NCBI GenBank assembly: GCA_035527715.1
Contig: DATKZY010000028.1
Span: 28,049-92,048, forward strand
Source of the DNA: DSUN01 sp035527715
GTDB lineage: Bacteria > Planctomycetota > PUPC01 > DSUN01
Length of the DNA: 64,000 bases
Direction of reading: 5' to 3'
Part shown: one piece after another, positions 7,923-17,173 of the stretch
How positions within the stretch are numbered: the first letter of the stretch is position 1
How the letters are laid out: every line of letters starts with the position of its first letter
Notes under the pieces: model-generated
What the model saw: the letters and a program-made list of their open reading frames with translations, nothing else
What the model was told of the DNA's origin: nothing
Database searches by the model: none
Made by a program: the position numbers and the translations under genes

Positions 7923-10564
7923 AACGTCATCTCGCTCTCGCCGCCTGTGTGCTGACGGCTGCCTCCTGCGCGAGGCTCGAGGAGACCGCGATGCCAGCCG
8001 ATGCCAGCGCTCTGTATGTCGCGCCCGATGGCGCGGATGCGAACCCGGGCACGAGGGCAAAGCCCTTCGCCACGCCGGAGCGCGCCCGCGACGAACTCCG
8101 CGCGCTCAGGAAGGCGGGCGCCCTGCCCAAGGGCGCCGTCGGGGTCGAGCTTGCCGCCGGCACCTACGAGCGCGCCAGGCCCTTCGAGCTGGCCGCGGAA
8201 GACTCCGGGAGCCAGGACGCACCGATCGTCTACCGCGCGCGAAAGGGCGAAGAGGTCCGCATCACCGGCGGCCGGCGCGTGGCTGGCTGGCAGCCCGTCG
8301 CCGACAAGGCTGTCCTCGACCGACTCGACCCGGCCGCCCGCGGCAACCTGATGCAGGCCGACCTCAAGGCCCTCGGTATCGCCGACTTCGGCTCGCCAGG
8401 CGGCGGGGGCATTGAGCTCTTCTTCAACGACCAACCGATGCAGATCGCCCGCTGGCCCAACGACGGCTTCGTGAAGATCACCGGCCTCGTCGAGCCCGAC
8501 ACCGTGAACGTCCGAGGCACCAAGGGCTCGAAGACCGGCAAGTTCATGTTCGATGGCGACCGCCCGAAGCGCTGGGCCGGCGAGAAGGAGCCCTGGGTCC
8601 ACGGCTACTGGTTCTGGGACTGGAGCGACCAGCGGCACGCCGTCGAGTCCCTTGACACCGAGAAGCGCGTCATCGCCGTCAAGCCGCCCTACCACGGCTA
8701 CGGCTACCGCGTGGGCCAGTGGTTCTACGCCTTCAACCTCATCTCCGAGATCGATCGCCCGGGCGAATGGTGCCTCGACCGCCAGGCCGGCATCCTTTAC
8801 TTCTGGCCGCCGTCCCCCATCGCAAAGGGGCGGGCCGTCGTGTCCGTCGCCGAGTCGCTCGTCGCGATGAAGGGCGCCTCGCACGTGACCCTTCGCGGTC
8901 TCATCCTCGAGAACTGCCGCGGCACCGCCGTCGCCGCTCAGGGAGGCTCCCACGTGCAGGTGGTCGGCTGCACGCTCCGCAACCTGGGCGGCTACGCCGT
9001 GCGAATCGCCGACGCGGCCGACAGCCGCGTCCTCGGCTGCGACATCTCCGAAACGGGCGACGGCGGCATCAGCCTCGCCGGCGGCGACCGCACGACGCTC
9101 ACCCCCGCGCGCCTCGTCGCCGAGAACAACCACATCCACCACTATGGCCGCTGGAACCGCATGTACAAGGCTGCCATCCACCTCAGCGGCGTCGGCAACC
9201 GCGCCGCCCACAACCTCATCCACAACGCGCCCCACATGGCCATCGGCTTCAGCGGAAACGACCACACGATCGAGTTCAACGAAATCCACAGCGTCTGCCA
9301 CGAATCCAACGACGCGGGGGCCATGTACGCCGGCCGCAACTGGACGATGCGCGGCACGGTCGTCCGCCACAACTACCTCCACCACATCAACGGCTTCCAG
9401 GGGCGCGGCTGCGTGGGCGTCTACCTCGACGACATGTTCTGCGGCACCGAGATCGTCGGCAACGTCTTCTACAAGGTCACTCGCGCCGCTTTCGTCGGCG
9501 GCGGACGCGACTGCACCGTGGCCAACAACCTCTTCGTGGACTGCCCCCGCGCCCTGCACATTGACTCCCGCGCCCTCGGCTGGGCGAAGTACCACGCCGA
9601 GACATGGGTCAAGGAGGGCACCGAGAAGGGCACCCACCTCGGCATCCGCTTCAAGGAGCCGCCCTACAGCACCCGCTACCCGAAGCTCGTCAACGTCCTC
9701 GACGACGAGCCGTTCGCGCCCAAGGGCAACGTCGTCGAGCGCAACATCTTCGTCGGCCAGGGCTGGAACGACGTGGACGGCCGCGCCAAGTCCTACGTCG
9801 TGATGAAGGACAACCTGGCGGACACCGACCCGCTCTTCGTCGGCAAGCCGCCTGCGAGCTTCGAGCTGCGGAAGGACTCGCCCGCGTGGAAGCTCGGCTT
9901 CCAGCGCATCCCCGTCGAGGAAATTGGCCTCTACAAGGACGAGAACCGCGCCTCGTGGCCCGTCGAGCACACGGCGCGCCCGATGGTCGAGCTGCCGGCG
10001 CCCAAGCCCCGCGTGCCCCAAGGCCCGCCGCCCATCGCCAAGCTCCCCACGAAGATCGTCATCGAGCAGGGGATTCACGGCGAGAAACTCAGTCCATCCA
10101 GCACCGCCATGCTCACCTGCGACGGCGCGATGCTCGGCGTCCGCATAGACAACGCCGTTGACCCTAAGAAGCCGCTGCGGCCGGGCTCGACGTGGGGCCA
10201 GGACGACGCAGTCGAGGTGGCGATCCGGAACCCCGCCGCGGGCAAGGCCGCGCCGATCTTCGTCCTTCGTGGCTTCCCCAACGGCCATTTCGAGTCGAGC
10301 GCCGAGGCCGGCGCGCCCGAGGCCGTGGCGAAGAAGGCAGGCGAAGCCGTCAAGTTCGCCGCCAAGGTTATCGGCAAGGACCGTTGGACCGCCGAATACC
10401 TCATCCCCTTCGCCGCCCTCGGCATTGACCCCGCGAAGCACAAGAAGCTCGAATTCAACCTCACCGTCCGCAAGACCGCTGCCCCCGCCTGGCTCATGTG
10501 GCGCGGCACCGGCGGCTACAGTTGGGAAGTGGCGAAGGCGGGCCTCCTCGAACTCGCGCCCTGA
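7919..10564 (+). CDS. Right-handed beta-helix lipoprotein with C-terminal CBM9-like domain
   Basis: An 881-residue protein starting at a GTG that overlaps the previous stop. The N-terminus is a lipoprotein-type leader with the candidate lipidated Cys17 in TAASC, then LYVAPDGADANPGT, the usual entry to DUF1565-type parallel beta-helix proteins. The central 500 residues hold beta-helix rungs rich in N-N-x-I/L-x (such as ENNHIHHYGRWN, HNYLHHINGFQG). This fold is shared by polysaccharide lyases and glycosidases. The last 170 residues resemble a family 9 carbohydrate-binding/DOMON-like domain (DDAVEVAIRNP ... GGYSWEVAKAGLLEL). A secreted polysaccharide-active or binding role is likely; no catalytic residues can be assigned. 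An alternative start at Met25 also has a GAGGAG ribosome site but would remove the leader. Confidence 0.85.
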   Translation: MKRHLALAACVLTAASCARLEETAMPADASALYVAPDGADANPGTRAKPFATPERARDELRALRKAGALPKGAVGVELAAGTYERARPFELAAEDSGSQDAPIVYRARKGEEVRITGGRRVAGWQPVADKAVLDRLDPAARGNLMQADLKALGIADFGSPGGGGIELFFNDQPMQIARWPNDGFVKITGLVEPDTVNVRGTKGSKTGKFMFDGDRPKRWAGEKEPWVHGYWFWDWSDQRHAVESLDTEKRVIAVKPPYHGYGYRVGQWFYAFNLISEIDRPGEWCLDRQAGILYFWPPSPIAKGRAVVSVAESLVAMKGASHVTLRGLILENCRGTAVAAQGGSHVQVVGCTLRNLGGYAVRIADAADSRVLGCDISETGDGGISLAGGDRTTLTPARLVAENNHIHHYGRWNRMYKAAIHLSGVGNRAAHNLIHNAPHMAIGFSGNDHTIEFNEIHSVCHESNDAGAMYAGRNWTMRGTVVRHNYLHHINGFQGRGCVGVYLDDMFCGTEIVGNVFYKVTRAAFVGGGRDCTVANNLFVDCPRALHIDSRALGWAKYHAETWVKEGTEKGTHLGIRFKEPPYSTRYPKLVNVLDDEPFAPKGNVVERNIFVGQGWNDVDGRAKSYVVMKDNLADTDPLFVGKPPASFELRKDSPAWKLGFQRIPVEEIGLYKDENRASWPVEHTARPMVELPAPKPRVPQGPPPIAKLPTKIVIEQGIHGEKLSPSSTAMLTCDGAMLGVRIDNAVDPKKPLRPGSTWGQDDAVEVAIRNPAAGKAAPIFVLRGFPNGHFESSAEAGAPEAVAKKAGEAVKFAAKVIGKDRWTAEYLIPFAALGIDPAKHKKLEFNLTVRKTAAPAWLMWRGTGGYSWEVAKAGLLELAP

Positions 10565-10575
10565 GAGGCTGCCGC

Positions 10576-13500
10576 ATGAACCGTCGTTCCGTCTTCGGCG
10601 TGGCGGCCGTTACCGCGGCCACCCTGTGTGCGGCGCTTGCGGAGGACTGGCCAACCGTCGCGCACGACAACCAGCGGACGGGCCGGACGGCCGAACGGCT
10701 GGCCCCGCCGCTCTCCGTGCGATGGGTCTTCGAGCCGCCGTTCCCTCCTGCGAAGGGCTGGGCGCTGCCCGTCAACGGCTACGGGGCGCGCAAGAACAAG
10801 CCCAACGTCTCCTACGACGACGCCCTCCGCGTCATCGCCGCCGGCGACGCCTGCTACTTCGCCTCGTCGGCCGAGAACCGCCTCTACGCCCTCGACGCCG
10901 CCACGGGCGCCGTGCGCTGGACGGCGTTCGCCGACGCCGCGCCGCGGCTCGCCCCGGCCTTCTGGCAGGGCAGGCTCTACGTCGGGGCCGACGACGGCGT
11001 GCTCCGGTGCCTCGACGCCCGCACGGGGGAGCTTGTGTGGCGGCTCGACGCGGCGCCGCGGCCCGACCTGATGCTGGGCCAGGGCCGCTTCGGCTCGGTG
11101 TGGCCCATTCGCTCGGGCGGAATCGTCGAGGACGGCATCGTGTACTTCACGGCCGGCCTCTTCCCGCAGAACGGCCTCACGCTCTTCGCTGCCCGCGCCG
11201 ACGATGGCAAGCTGCTCTGGCGTCGCCGCCTCGACGACGGCGGCCGAACCGACCAGGTGCCCCAGGGCTACATCCTGTCAACGGCTGATTCCCTCTTCAC
11301 TCCGTCGCGGATCGAGCCCGCGCGATGGAGCAAGCGCGACGGCAGCCCCATAGACTTCACCACGCCCTTTCCCACGGTGAAGGACGCACACGAGTACCGC
11401 TTCTACAACGGCGGCTCCGACGCCCAGGTGTGGAACGGCCGCCACATCGTCTACGGCGTCGCCTGCATCCTGGCCTACGACCCCGACAAGGACTGGAAGG
11501 ACAAGTGGGGCAAGCCGAAGAAGGGCGAGCTGCTCTTCAACTGGTTCAACGCCCGCCAGGTGGTCTTCAGCGGCGACATGGCCTACCTGACGACCGATTA
11601 CTACGTCGCAGCCGTCCGCCAGAGCCTGCTGCCCGACCTCGCGGCCAACGAGTGCAAGGAATTCGAGGAGGCCTACAAGTCCCTCCGTATCCCCAGCTAC
11701 CTCGACCACCTGGGGCGCTACGAGTGGCTGGTGCGCGAGCGGGGCGAGAATTCACCCGAGGCGCGGGCGCTGCGCGACGGCCCGCTCAAGTGGGGGCGGG
11801 CTGGCTGGGAAAAGTGGCCCGCCGCATCCGAGGCCGTCTTCGCGAAGCTCCGCCGCAAGTGCGCCTGGACGACGCCGCTCGCGGCCACCGAGGCCCTCGT
11901 GCTGGCCGGCGACGTGCTCTACGCGGGCGGCGACGACGCCGTTCACGCCCTCGACGCGACGAGCGGCAAGGAACTGTGGAGCCTTGACACCGGCAGCCGC
12001 GTGCGCGGCCTGGCCGTGGCCCACGGCCGGCTCTTCGTGAGCACGATTGACGGCACGATTCGCTGCCTGGCCGCCGGGCCCGCGCCCGAGAAGCCCGCCC
12101 GAGCCGCCGTCGAGCCACCTGAACCGCCCGCGATAGCGAAGCAGATCATCGAGCGGTCGGGCGTTCGGAGGGGCTACTGCCTCCTGCTCGGCGCGGGCGA
12201 CGGGCGGCTGGCCGCGGCGCTGGCCCGGTTCACCGACCTCACGATTGAGGTTGTCGAGCCCGACGCGGCCAAGGTCGCTGTCGCGCGGAAGTTCCTCGCC
12301 GCGGCTCGGCTCTACGGCGGCCGCGTCTGCGTGCGGCAGGCCCCTCTCGACCCGTTGCCCTATGCGCCCTATCTCTTCAATCTCGTCGTGGACCTGAGCG
12401 CGCCTCCATTGGCCCCGCTCGCCGAGCTTCTGCGCGTCACCCGCCCCTGCGGTGGCGTGGCCCTGCTCGATGCGCGAGCCGCCGTGCCCGGCGCTCTGCT
12501 CCAGCAGTTCAACGCGACGGCGGAAACTGGCGGCGGCTTCGTCGCGATCACGCGAGGCCGCATCCCGGGCACGCGCGACTGGACCCACAACTACGCGACC
12601 CCGGCCAACACCTACTGTAGCGAGGACCCGCTCGTGCGCGGCCCCTTCGGCGTGCTGTGGTACGGCGAGCCAGGGCCGCGCGACCGCATCGAGCGCCACG
12701 CCACCCCGCCCGTGCCGCTCGTCGTCAACGGCATCCTGTTCACCATCGGCTACGACCGCGTGATGGCCTACGACGTCTACAACGGCCTGCGTCGCTGGGA
12801 GCGCGAAATCCCGGGCGCGACGCGCCAGCGCCTGCCCATCAACACGTCGAACATGGCCGCCGACGAGAAGGCCCTCTACCTCATCGTGAACGACGCCGAG
12901 TGTCTCCGCCTCGACGCCCGCACGGGCGAGACCACCCGCAGCTACAAGCCCCCGCCGCGCGAGGGGGGCGAGGCAAGCGCCTGGGCCTGGCTCGCCAGGG
13001 AGGGCACCATGCTCTACGGGAGCCGCCGCCCGCCCGATCGCCGCCAGCGCGACGCCTGGGAGCAGACGAGCGACGCCGTCTTCGCCCTCGACGCCGACAC
13101 CGGCGGCCTCGCCTGGCTCCACGAGGCCGAAGGCATTGACCACGACGGCATCGCGCTCGGCGACGGCCAGTTGTTCCTCGTGGCTCGCGCGCTCACCGAC
13201 GCCGAACGCCAGCAGGCCCTTGCCGACACCCCCCGCGACGCCTCGGTGCCCGATCGCAAGGCCGTGGATCGCAAGGGCCAACCCGTCGCGCCCGACCTGC
13301 GGAAGCTCGTCGCCCTCGACGCTGCGACGGGCCGCTTGGTCTGGACGAAGCCGTGGAACGTCACGGACATCACGCTCGACGACGCGGTGGTTCAGGGCCG
13401 TGTCGGCGTGGCGTGCATGTGCAAGGACGGCGTGCTCGTGGTCCACGGCACGGGCAGCCTCGGGCACCCGCACAAGGAGTTCCTGGCCGGCGAATTCGCG

Positions 13501-14514
13501 CGGCGGGCGCTCGTCGCCTTCGACGCCCGCACGGGCAAATTCCTCTGGGGCGGGCGCAAGGGCTACCGCAAGCGGCCGATCATCGTCGGCGACTGCGTCT
13601 ACGCCGAGCCCTTCGCCTGGCACCTGCGCACCGGCGCCCAGCGAATGGTGCCGAACCCCTTGAGCGGCCAGCCGCAGGCGCTCGACTTCCATCGCGGCTA
13701 CATCGGCTGCGGCCACCTGCTGGCGTCGGGCGCCGCCATCTTCGGCGCACGCGGCGGAATCGCCTGCTGGAACCTCGACGAGCAGGCCGGCTTCACCCCC
13801 TTCGCGGGCATGGCCCTCGCCTGCGGCATCTGCGCCGCGCCGGCCAACGGCGTGCTCGCCGTGCCCGAGGGGCGCTCCGGCTGCACCTGCCCCACGCCCA
13901 TCCTCACCTCCATCGCCTTCTACCCCAAGCCCGACGCCGAGGCCTGGGGCCTCGGCTTCAGCGGCGGCCTCGCGAAGGCCGCCTGCCTCCCCGTCCGACG
14001 CCTCTCGGTCAATCTCGGCGCACCGGGCTACCGCCAGGACCGCCACGGAAACCTTTGGGTGCCCTATCCCGCGCGCCGCGACGCCGGCCCGCTCGCCGGC
14101 TGGCTGCCGACGTATCAGCACGACGACCGCATGTGCTACCGCCTCGACGAACTGCTCACGCCCATCGCGGGCACCGACATCCCCTGGGTCTACACCTCGG
14201 GCTACGCCGCCGACAAGTCCCTCGCGTTCCGCCTCCTCGACGGCGGCGCCGCGCCGGCCGCCTACACGGTTCGCCTCCACTTCGCCGAGCCCGAGGGTCT
14301 CGCGCCAGGCCAGCGCGTCTTCTCCGTAGTGCTCCAGGGCAAGGTCGTGCTCGCCGACTTCGACATCGTGAAGGAAGCCGGCGGCCCCCGCCGCGCACTC
14401 GTCAAGGAGTTCAGGGGCATCGAGGTCAAGGACTTCCTTCGCATCCAGCTCCGCCCCTCCGACGGCGCCGCCCGCGGCCCGGCCCTCTGCGGCGTCCAGG
14501 CGGTTCGAGAGTAG
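10576..14514 (+). CDS. Exported beta-propeller + methyltransferase-like chimera (subfamily B, paralog 3) with malectin-like end
   Basis: A 1312-residue exported protein; the start at 10576 has GAGAGG upstream and a hydrophobic leader. Domain order is permuted relative to paralogs 1 and 2: the DWPTVAHDNQRTG propeller comes first (after the leader). The methyltransferase-like domain follows in the middle (IIERSGVRRGYCLLLGAGDG, residues about 525-640; motif I reads GAGDG rather than GCGDG). The RDWTHNYATPANTYC propeller comes last and ends in SGCTC with Cys1103-x-Cys1105. The final 100 residues (YTVRLHFAEPE..., LADFDIVKEAGG) look like a malectin-type carbohydrate-binding domain. It follows the beta-helix gene by 11 bases. 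Function unknown; a surface glycan role fits the neighbours. Confidence 0.85.
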   Translation: MNRRSVFGVAAVTAATLCAALAEDWPTVAHDNQRTGRTAERLAPPLSVRWVFEPPFPPAKGWALPVNGYGARKNKPNVSYDDALRVIAAGDACYFASSAENRLYALDAATGAVRWTAFADAAPRLAPAFWQGRLYVGADDGVLRCLDARTGELVWRLDAAPRPDLMLGQGRFGSVWPIRSGGIVEDGIVYFTAGLFPQNGLTLFAARADDGKLLWRRRLDDGGRTDQVPQGYILSTADSLFTPSRIEPARWSKRDGSPIDFTTPFPTVKDAHEYRFYNGGSDAQVWNGRHIVYGVACILAYDPDKDWKDKWGKPKKGELLFNWFNARQVVFSGDMAYLTTDYYVAAVRQSLLPDLAANECKEFEEAYKSLRIPSYLDHLGRYEWLVRERGENSPEARALRDGPLKWGRAGWEKWPAASEAVFAKLRRKCAWTTPLAATEALVLAGDVLYAGGDDAVHALDATSGKELWSLDTGSRVRGLAVAHGRLFVSTIDGTIRCLAAGPAPEKPARAAVEPPEPPAIAKQIIERSGVRRGYCLLLGAGDGRLAAALARFTDLTIEVVEPDAAKVAVARKFLAAARLYGGRVCVRQAPLDPLPYAPYLFNLVVDLSAPPLAPLAELLRVTRPCGGVALLDARAAVPGALLQQFNATAETGGGFVAITRGRIPGTRDWTHNYATPANTYCSEDPLVRGPFGVLWYGEPGPRDRIERHATPPVPLVVNGILFTIGYDRVMAYDVYNGLRRWEREIPGATRQRLPINTSNMAADEKALYLIVNDAECLRLDARTGETTRSYKPPPREGGEASAWAWLAREGTMLYGSRRPPDRRQRDAWEQTSDAVFALDADTGGLAWLHEAEGIDHDGIALGDGQLFLVARALTDAERQQALADTPRDASVPDRKAVDRKGQPVAPDLRKLVALDAATGRLVWTKPWNVTDITLDDAVVQGRVGVACMCKDGVLVVHGTGSLGHPHKEFLAGEFARRALVAFDARTGKFLWGGRKGYRKRPIIVGDCVYAEPFAWHLRTGAQRMVPNPLSGQPQALDFHRGYIGCGHLLASGAAIFGARGGIACWNLDEQAGFTPFAGMALACGICAAPANGVLAVPEGRSGCTCPTPILTSIAFYPKPDAEAWGLGFSGGLAKAACLPVRRLSVNLGAPGYRQDRHGNLWVPYPARRDAGPLAGWLPTYQHDDRMCYRLDELLTPIAGTDIPWVYTSGYAADKSLAFRLLDGGAAPAAYTVRLHFAEPEGLAPGQRVFSVVLQGKVVLADFDIVKEAGGPRRALVKEFRGIEVKDFLRIQLRPSDGAARGPALCGVQAVRE

Positions 14515-14557
14515 CGAGGCACACGGCTCGGGCGTACAATGTGAAAGGGTGAGTGCC

Positions 14558-15985
14558 ATGCGAGATTGGCTTCCACTGCTTCTTGTTGCTGCCTGCACCT
14601 GCTCCTGGGCGGAGGAACAGCCCATGGTGACCGTCAAGCCGAACGAAACGGATGAACTGCTCGCCAACCCCGGCATCGGTTGGGAGACGTTTCATCGCGT
14701 CAAGACGAAGGACAAGAGCCTGCCCGAATGGCTCCCCTCGACCATGCACTACGCGCGATGGGGCTGGGGAACCCTCGAGCCAGAGCCAGGGAAGCTCGAC
14801 ACCGCCTTCCTCGACAAGGTGCTCAAGGACTCCCGCGACGCGGGCCAGCAACTCGCCTTCCGCGTGATGTGCTGCTCGACGACGCCCCGCGACCCCTACT
14901 TCCCGAAATGGCTCAAGGACGCCGGCGGGCGAATCATCGAGACGCAATACGGCAGCGGCCCCACGCTGCCCGTTCCCGACCTCGACGACCCCGTGGTGCT
15001 GGAGCGGCATCTCGACTTCATCAAGCGCCTCGGCGAGCGCTACGACGGCCACCCCGACATTGACCACATTGACCTCGGCTCCGTCGGCTGGTGGGGCGAG
15101 TGGCACATGAGCAACGCCAAAGGCGTCTCGATGCCCAAGCCCGAGACCCAGCAGAAGATCGTGGACGCCTGGCTCGCGGCGTTCAAGAAGACGCAACTCC
15201 TCATGCTCATCGGCGGCGGCAAGATGCTCACCTATGCCACCCAGCACGGCTGCGGTTGGCGGGCCGACTGCATCGGCGACATGGGCGGTTTTTCAAAGAC
15301 CTGGTGCCACATGCGCAAGGGCTATCCCTTCTGGATCAAGCAGGCGGGCGTCGAGGACGCCTGGAAGACCGCACCCGTCGCCTGGGAGAGCTGCTGGGAC
15401 ATGCGGCGTTGGGTGCAGGAGAAATGGCCGCTGCGGTTCATCTTCAACTACGCCCTCGCCCTCCACGGCTCGGTGCTCAACAACAAGTCGGCCCCGCTGC
15501 CCGAAGGCCCAGAGATTCGCCCCGAGATCGAGCGCTTCGTGCGCCGCCTCGGCTACCGCCTCGTCCTGAGCGAGCTGAAGCACCCCGCGACCGCCGCCGC
15601 GGGCAAGGAACTCGCCCTCTCGATGAAATGGCAAAACGTCGGCTCCGCCCCCTGCTACCGCCCCTATCGCATCGCCTATCGCCTCTCCAACGACAACGGC
15701 TTTGCGAAGGTCCTGCCCAGCATCATCGCCGTCAACAAGTGGATGCCTGGCAGCGTCCCCCTCTTCACCGAGGATTTCTACAAGGGCGAGTGGGACTTGC
15801 CGAATGGCGAGGTCAACGACGTCGCCGACAAGCTCGTGCTCCCCGCCGACACTCCCGCAGGCCGCTATCGGTTCTCGATAGCCGTCATTGGCGAGAACAC
15901 CCTTGACCCCGCCATTCGCCTCGGCATCCACGGCCGCGCAGAAGACGGCTGGTATCCGGTGAGCCATCTCGACGTGACGAAATAA
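14558..15985 (+). CDS. DUF4832-family exported protein (glycosidase-like TIM barrel)
   Basis: A 475-residue protein with a short signal peptide (MRDWLPLLLVAACTCSWA). The mature protein opens with the ELLANPGIGWETFHR and YARWGWGTLEPEPGKLD blocks typical of DUF4832 proteins. Their N-terminal half is related to family 42-type (beta-galactosidase-like) TIM barrels; the C-terminal half is a beta-sandwich. HIDLGSVGWWGEWHMS carries a Glu in the position expected for a catalytic acid, but this is inference. ATG at 14558 has AAAGGG 8 bases upstream; a GTG nine bases earlier is possible. Last gene of the 15-kb co-directional run, 43 bases after paralog 3. A TACAAT at 14535-14540 could be a minor internal promoter. 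Confidence 0.8.
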   Translation: MRDWLPLLLVAACTCSWAEEQPMVTVKPNETDELLANPGIGWETFHRVKTKDKSLPEWLPSTMHYARWGWGTLEPEPGKLDTAFLDKVLKDSRDAGQQLAFRVMCCSTTPRDPYFPKWLKDAGGRIIETQYGSGPTLPVPDLDDPVVLERHLDFIKRLGERYDGHPDIDHIDLGSVGWWGEWHMSNAKGVSMPKPETQQKIVDAWLAAFKKTQLLMLIGGGKMLTYATQHGCGWRADCIGDMGGFSKTWCHMRKGYPFWIKQAGVEDAWKTAPVAWESCWDMRRWVQEKWPLRFIFNYALALHGSVLNNKSAPLPEGPEIRPEIERFVRRLGYRLVLSELKHPATAAAGKELALSMKWQNVGSAPCYRPYRIAYRLSNDNGFAKVLPSIIAVNKWMPGSVPLFTEDFYKGEWDLPNGEVNDVADKLVLPADTPAGRYRFSIAVIGENTLDPAIRLGIHGRAEDGWYPVSHLDVTK

Positions 15986-16047
15986 TCGCCGCCGCTACTG
16001 GAATTCTCGACCCCGCCGCGCTATGATCCAGACAGAAAGGATGGCCG

Positions 16048-16356
16048 ATGGACATCCTCGTCCGTATCAAGCGCGCGGTTCTCGCGGGCCACTTCGTTTT
16101 CAGCGACAAAGCCGAGATGGAGATGGAGCGCGACGACCTCACCGAACTGGATGTCATGGAGTCCATCCTCACCGCGCCGGCGATCTACAAGACGGTTCGC
16201 TCGACGAGCCCCTCGCGCCTGCGCGGCAAGGAGAAGCTCCACATCATTGTGAGCCCGAACCTCAGCGGGCTCCTTATCTACACCAAGGGTAAGCTTGCCT
16301 CCAGAGGCGGGGTTGACACATACTACTTCCTGGTCTCATCGAAGAGAGCCCTGTAG
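16048..16356 (+). CDS. DUF4258-like toxin, MqsR-type fold candidate
   Basis: A 102-residue protein (MDILVRIKRAVLAGHFVFSDKAE...). It resembles DUF4258, small RelE/MqsR-like ribonuclease toxins, with HFVFSDKAEMEMERDD, a central VRSTSPSRLRGKEKLHII strand-helix and a C-terminal DTYYFLVSS strand. The gene is followed 12 bases later by a YgiT-type zinc-finger gene, the usual antitoxin partner, so the two form a likely type II module with the toxin first. The ribosome site is AGAAAGG at 16032-16038. A TATGAT at 16022-16027 may be the -10 box. mRNA cleavage is the family expectation, not shown here. Confidence 0.7.
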   Translation: MDILVRIKRAVLAGHFVFSDKAEMEMERDDLTELDVMESILTAPAIYKTVRSTSPSRLRGKEKLHIIVSPNLSGLLIYTKGKLASRGGVDTYYFLVSSKRAL

Positions 16357-16368
16357 GAGGGCAATGAC

Positions 16369-16596
16369 ATGTTGAAGATTACAGAATGCCCCACGTGCGG
16401 CAGCGACAGGATCAAGAGGGTCCGCAAGAACCTTCAGCGCGAAGGCCACGGCAAGCCCTATGTGGTTCCGCGCCTTGCCTTTTGGGAGTGCCCCGCGTGT
16501 GGCGAGCGGCTTTTCGACCGTGAGGCCATGCGCATGATCGAGGCCCATCGCCCTGTGCGCACCCGGGCGCGACCTCGTGCGGCGGCCACGAGTTAG
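16369..16596 (+). CDS. YgiT/MqsA-type zinc-finger antitoxin
   Basis: A 75-residue protein with two Cys pairs, ECPTCGSDR near the N-terminus and ECPACGERLFDREAMRM further on. This is the YgiT-type zinc finger of MqsA N-terminal domains. The Arg-rich tail has no helix-turn-helix of full MqsA, so autoregulation through DNA binding is not evident. Placed directly behind the DUF4258-like toxin gene with GGAGGG before its ATG; probably neutralises it. A decayed copy of its second zinc-finger half lies just downstream. Confidence 0.75.
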   Translation: MLKITECPTCGSDRIKRVRKNLQREGHGKPYVVPRLAFWECPACGERLFDREAMRMIEAHRPVRTRARPRAAATS

Positions 16597-16612
16597 CGCT
16601 ACCACGCTGCGC

Positions 16613-16675
16613 CGGCACCCCGACTGCGGCGACCGGGTCGACGACCGCCAGGCCATGCGCAAGATCGGAGCCCAA
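16613..16675 (+). pseudogene. Decayed duplicate of the YgiT zinc-finger 3' half
   Basis: Translated in the frame from 16613 this reads RHPDCGDRVDDRQAMRKIGA. It mirrors the intact antitoxin's CPACGERLFDREAMRMIEA at about half its positions, with the first Cys of the pair lost. There is no start codon and no first Cys pair, so it is a remnant of a tandem duplication or of a second module. Confidence 0.6.
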
Positions 16676-16751
16676 TGCCCCGCGTTTGCCACAGGGGTGT
16701 GCAACAGGTAAGCGCCGACGGCCACCACGTCCCTGCCAGGGCCAACGCCGT

Positions 16752-16780
16752 TTGCTTGTCGAAGTGGCGCCCGCTATCAT
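16752..16780 (+). promoter_or_regulatory. Sigma70-type promoter for the membrane/TPR gene pair
   Basis: TTGCTT, 17-base spacer, TATCAT. It lies about 60 bases before the start at 16844. Confidence 0.5.
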
Positions 16781-16843
16781 GTTGGAGCGACATATCCAGT
16801 CTTGTCAGGGTTTCTGAAAGACTTGGGTTGGAGAGGCAAGACC

Positions 16844-17173
16844 ATGGAAGAGTACTCGAGGCTCCTGGCCGCCGTGAAGAGCATCAGGGGGTTACCCTCA
16901 GTCGTGGTGGCGCTCTGCATCACGTCAAGTATCGTTGCTTGGAGCAGCGCTTGCGCTACGATACAACCCACATCCATCATACTCTCGGTGGGTTGTGCTC
17001 TGGGACTATCTGCCGGGGCTTTCTGGGTGGTATGGCAAGCAACACGCAAGCAGACGGAAATCGAGAAGCTGGCCCAGCAGGTCGAGAGGCTCTGGGAGCT
17101 GCTCGCAGGGGATAAGGCAAAAATGGACGTGTTCAAGGCGATGGTATCCAATATCAAGGAGACTCAGCAATGA
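16844..17173 (+). CDS. Small membrane protein with C-terminal coiled coil, unknown function
   Basis: A 109-residue protein with two hydrophobic segments (about residues 17-38 and 42-65) and a charged C-terminal helix (QTEIEKLAQQVERLWELL) predicted to coil. The start at 16844 follows GAGAGG with 7-base spacing; a TTG further upstream is less likely. Its stop overlaps the ATG of the TPR gene (ATGA), so the two are translationally coupled and probably work together. I recognise no family. Base composition is visibly less GC-rich than the flanking housekeeping-type genes, as is the TPR gene, which suggests accessory origin. Confidence 0.65.
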   Translation: MEEYSRLLAAVKSIRGLPSVVVALCITSSIVAWSSACATIQPTSIILSVGCALGLSAGAFWVVWQATRKQTEIEKLAQQVERLWELLAGDKAKMDVFKAMVSNIKETQQ

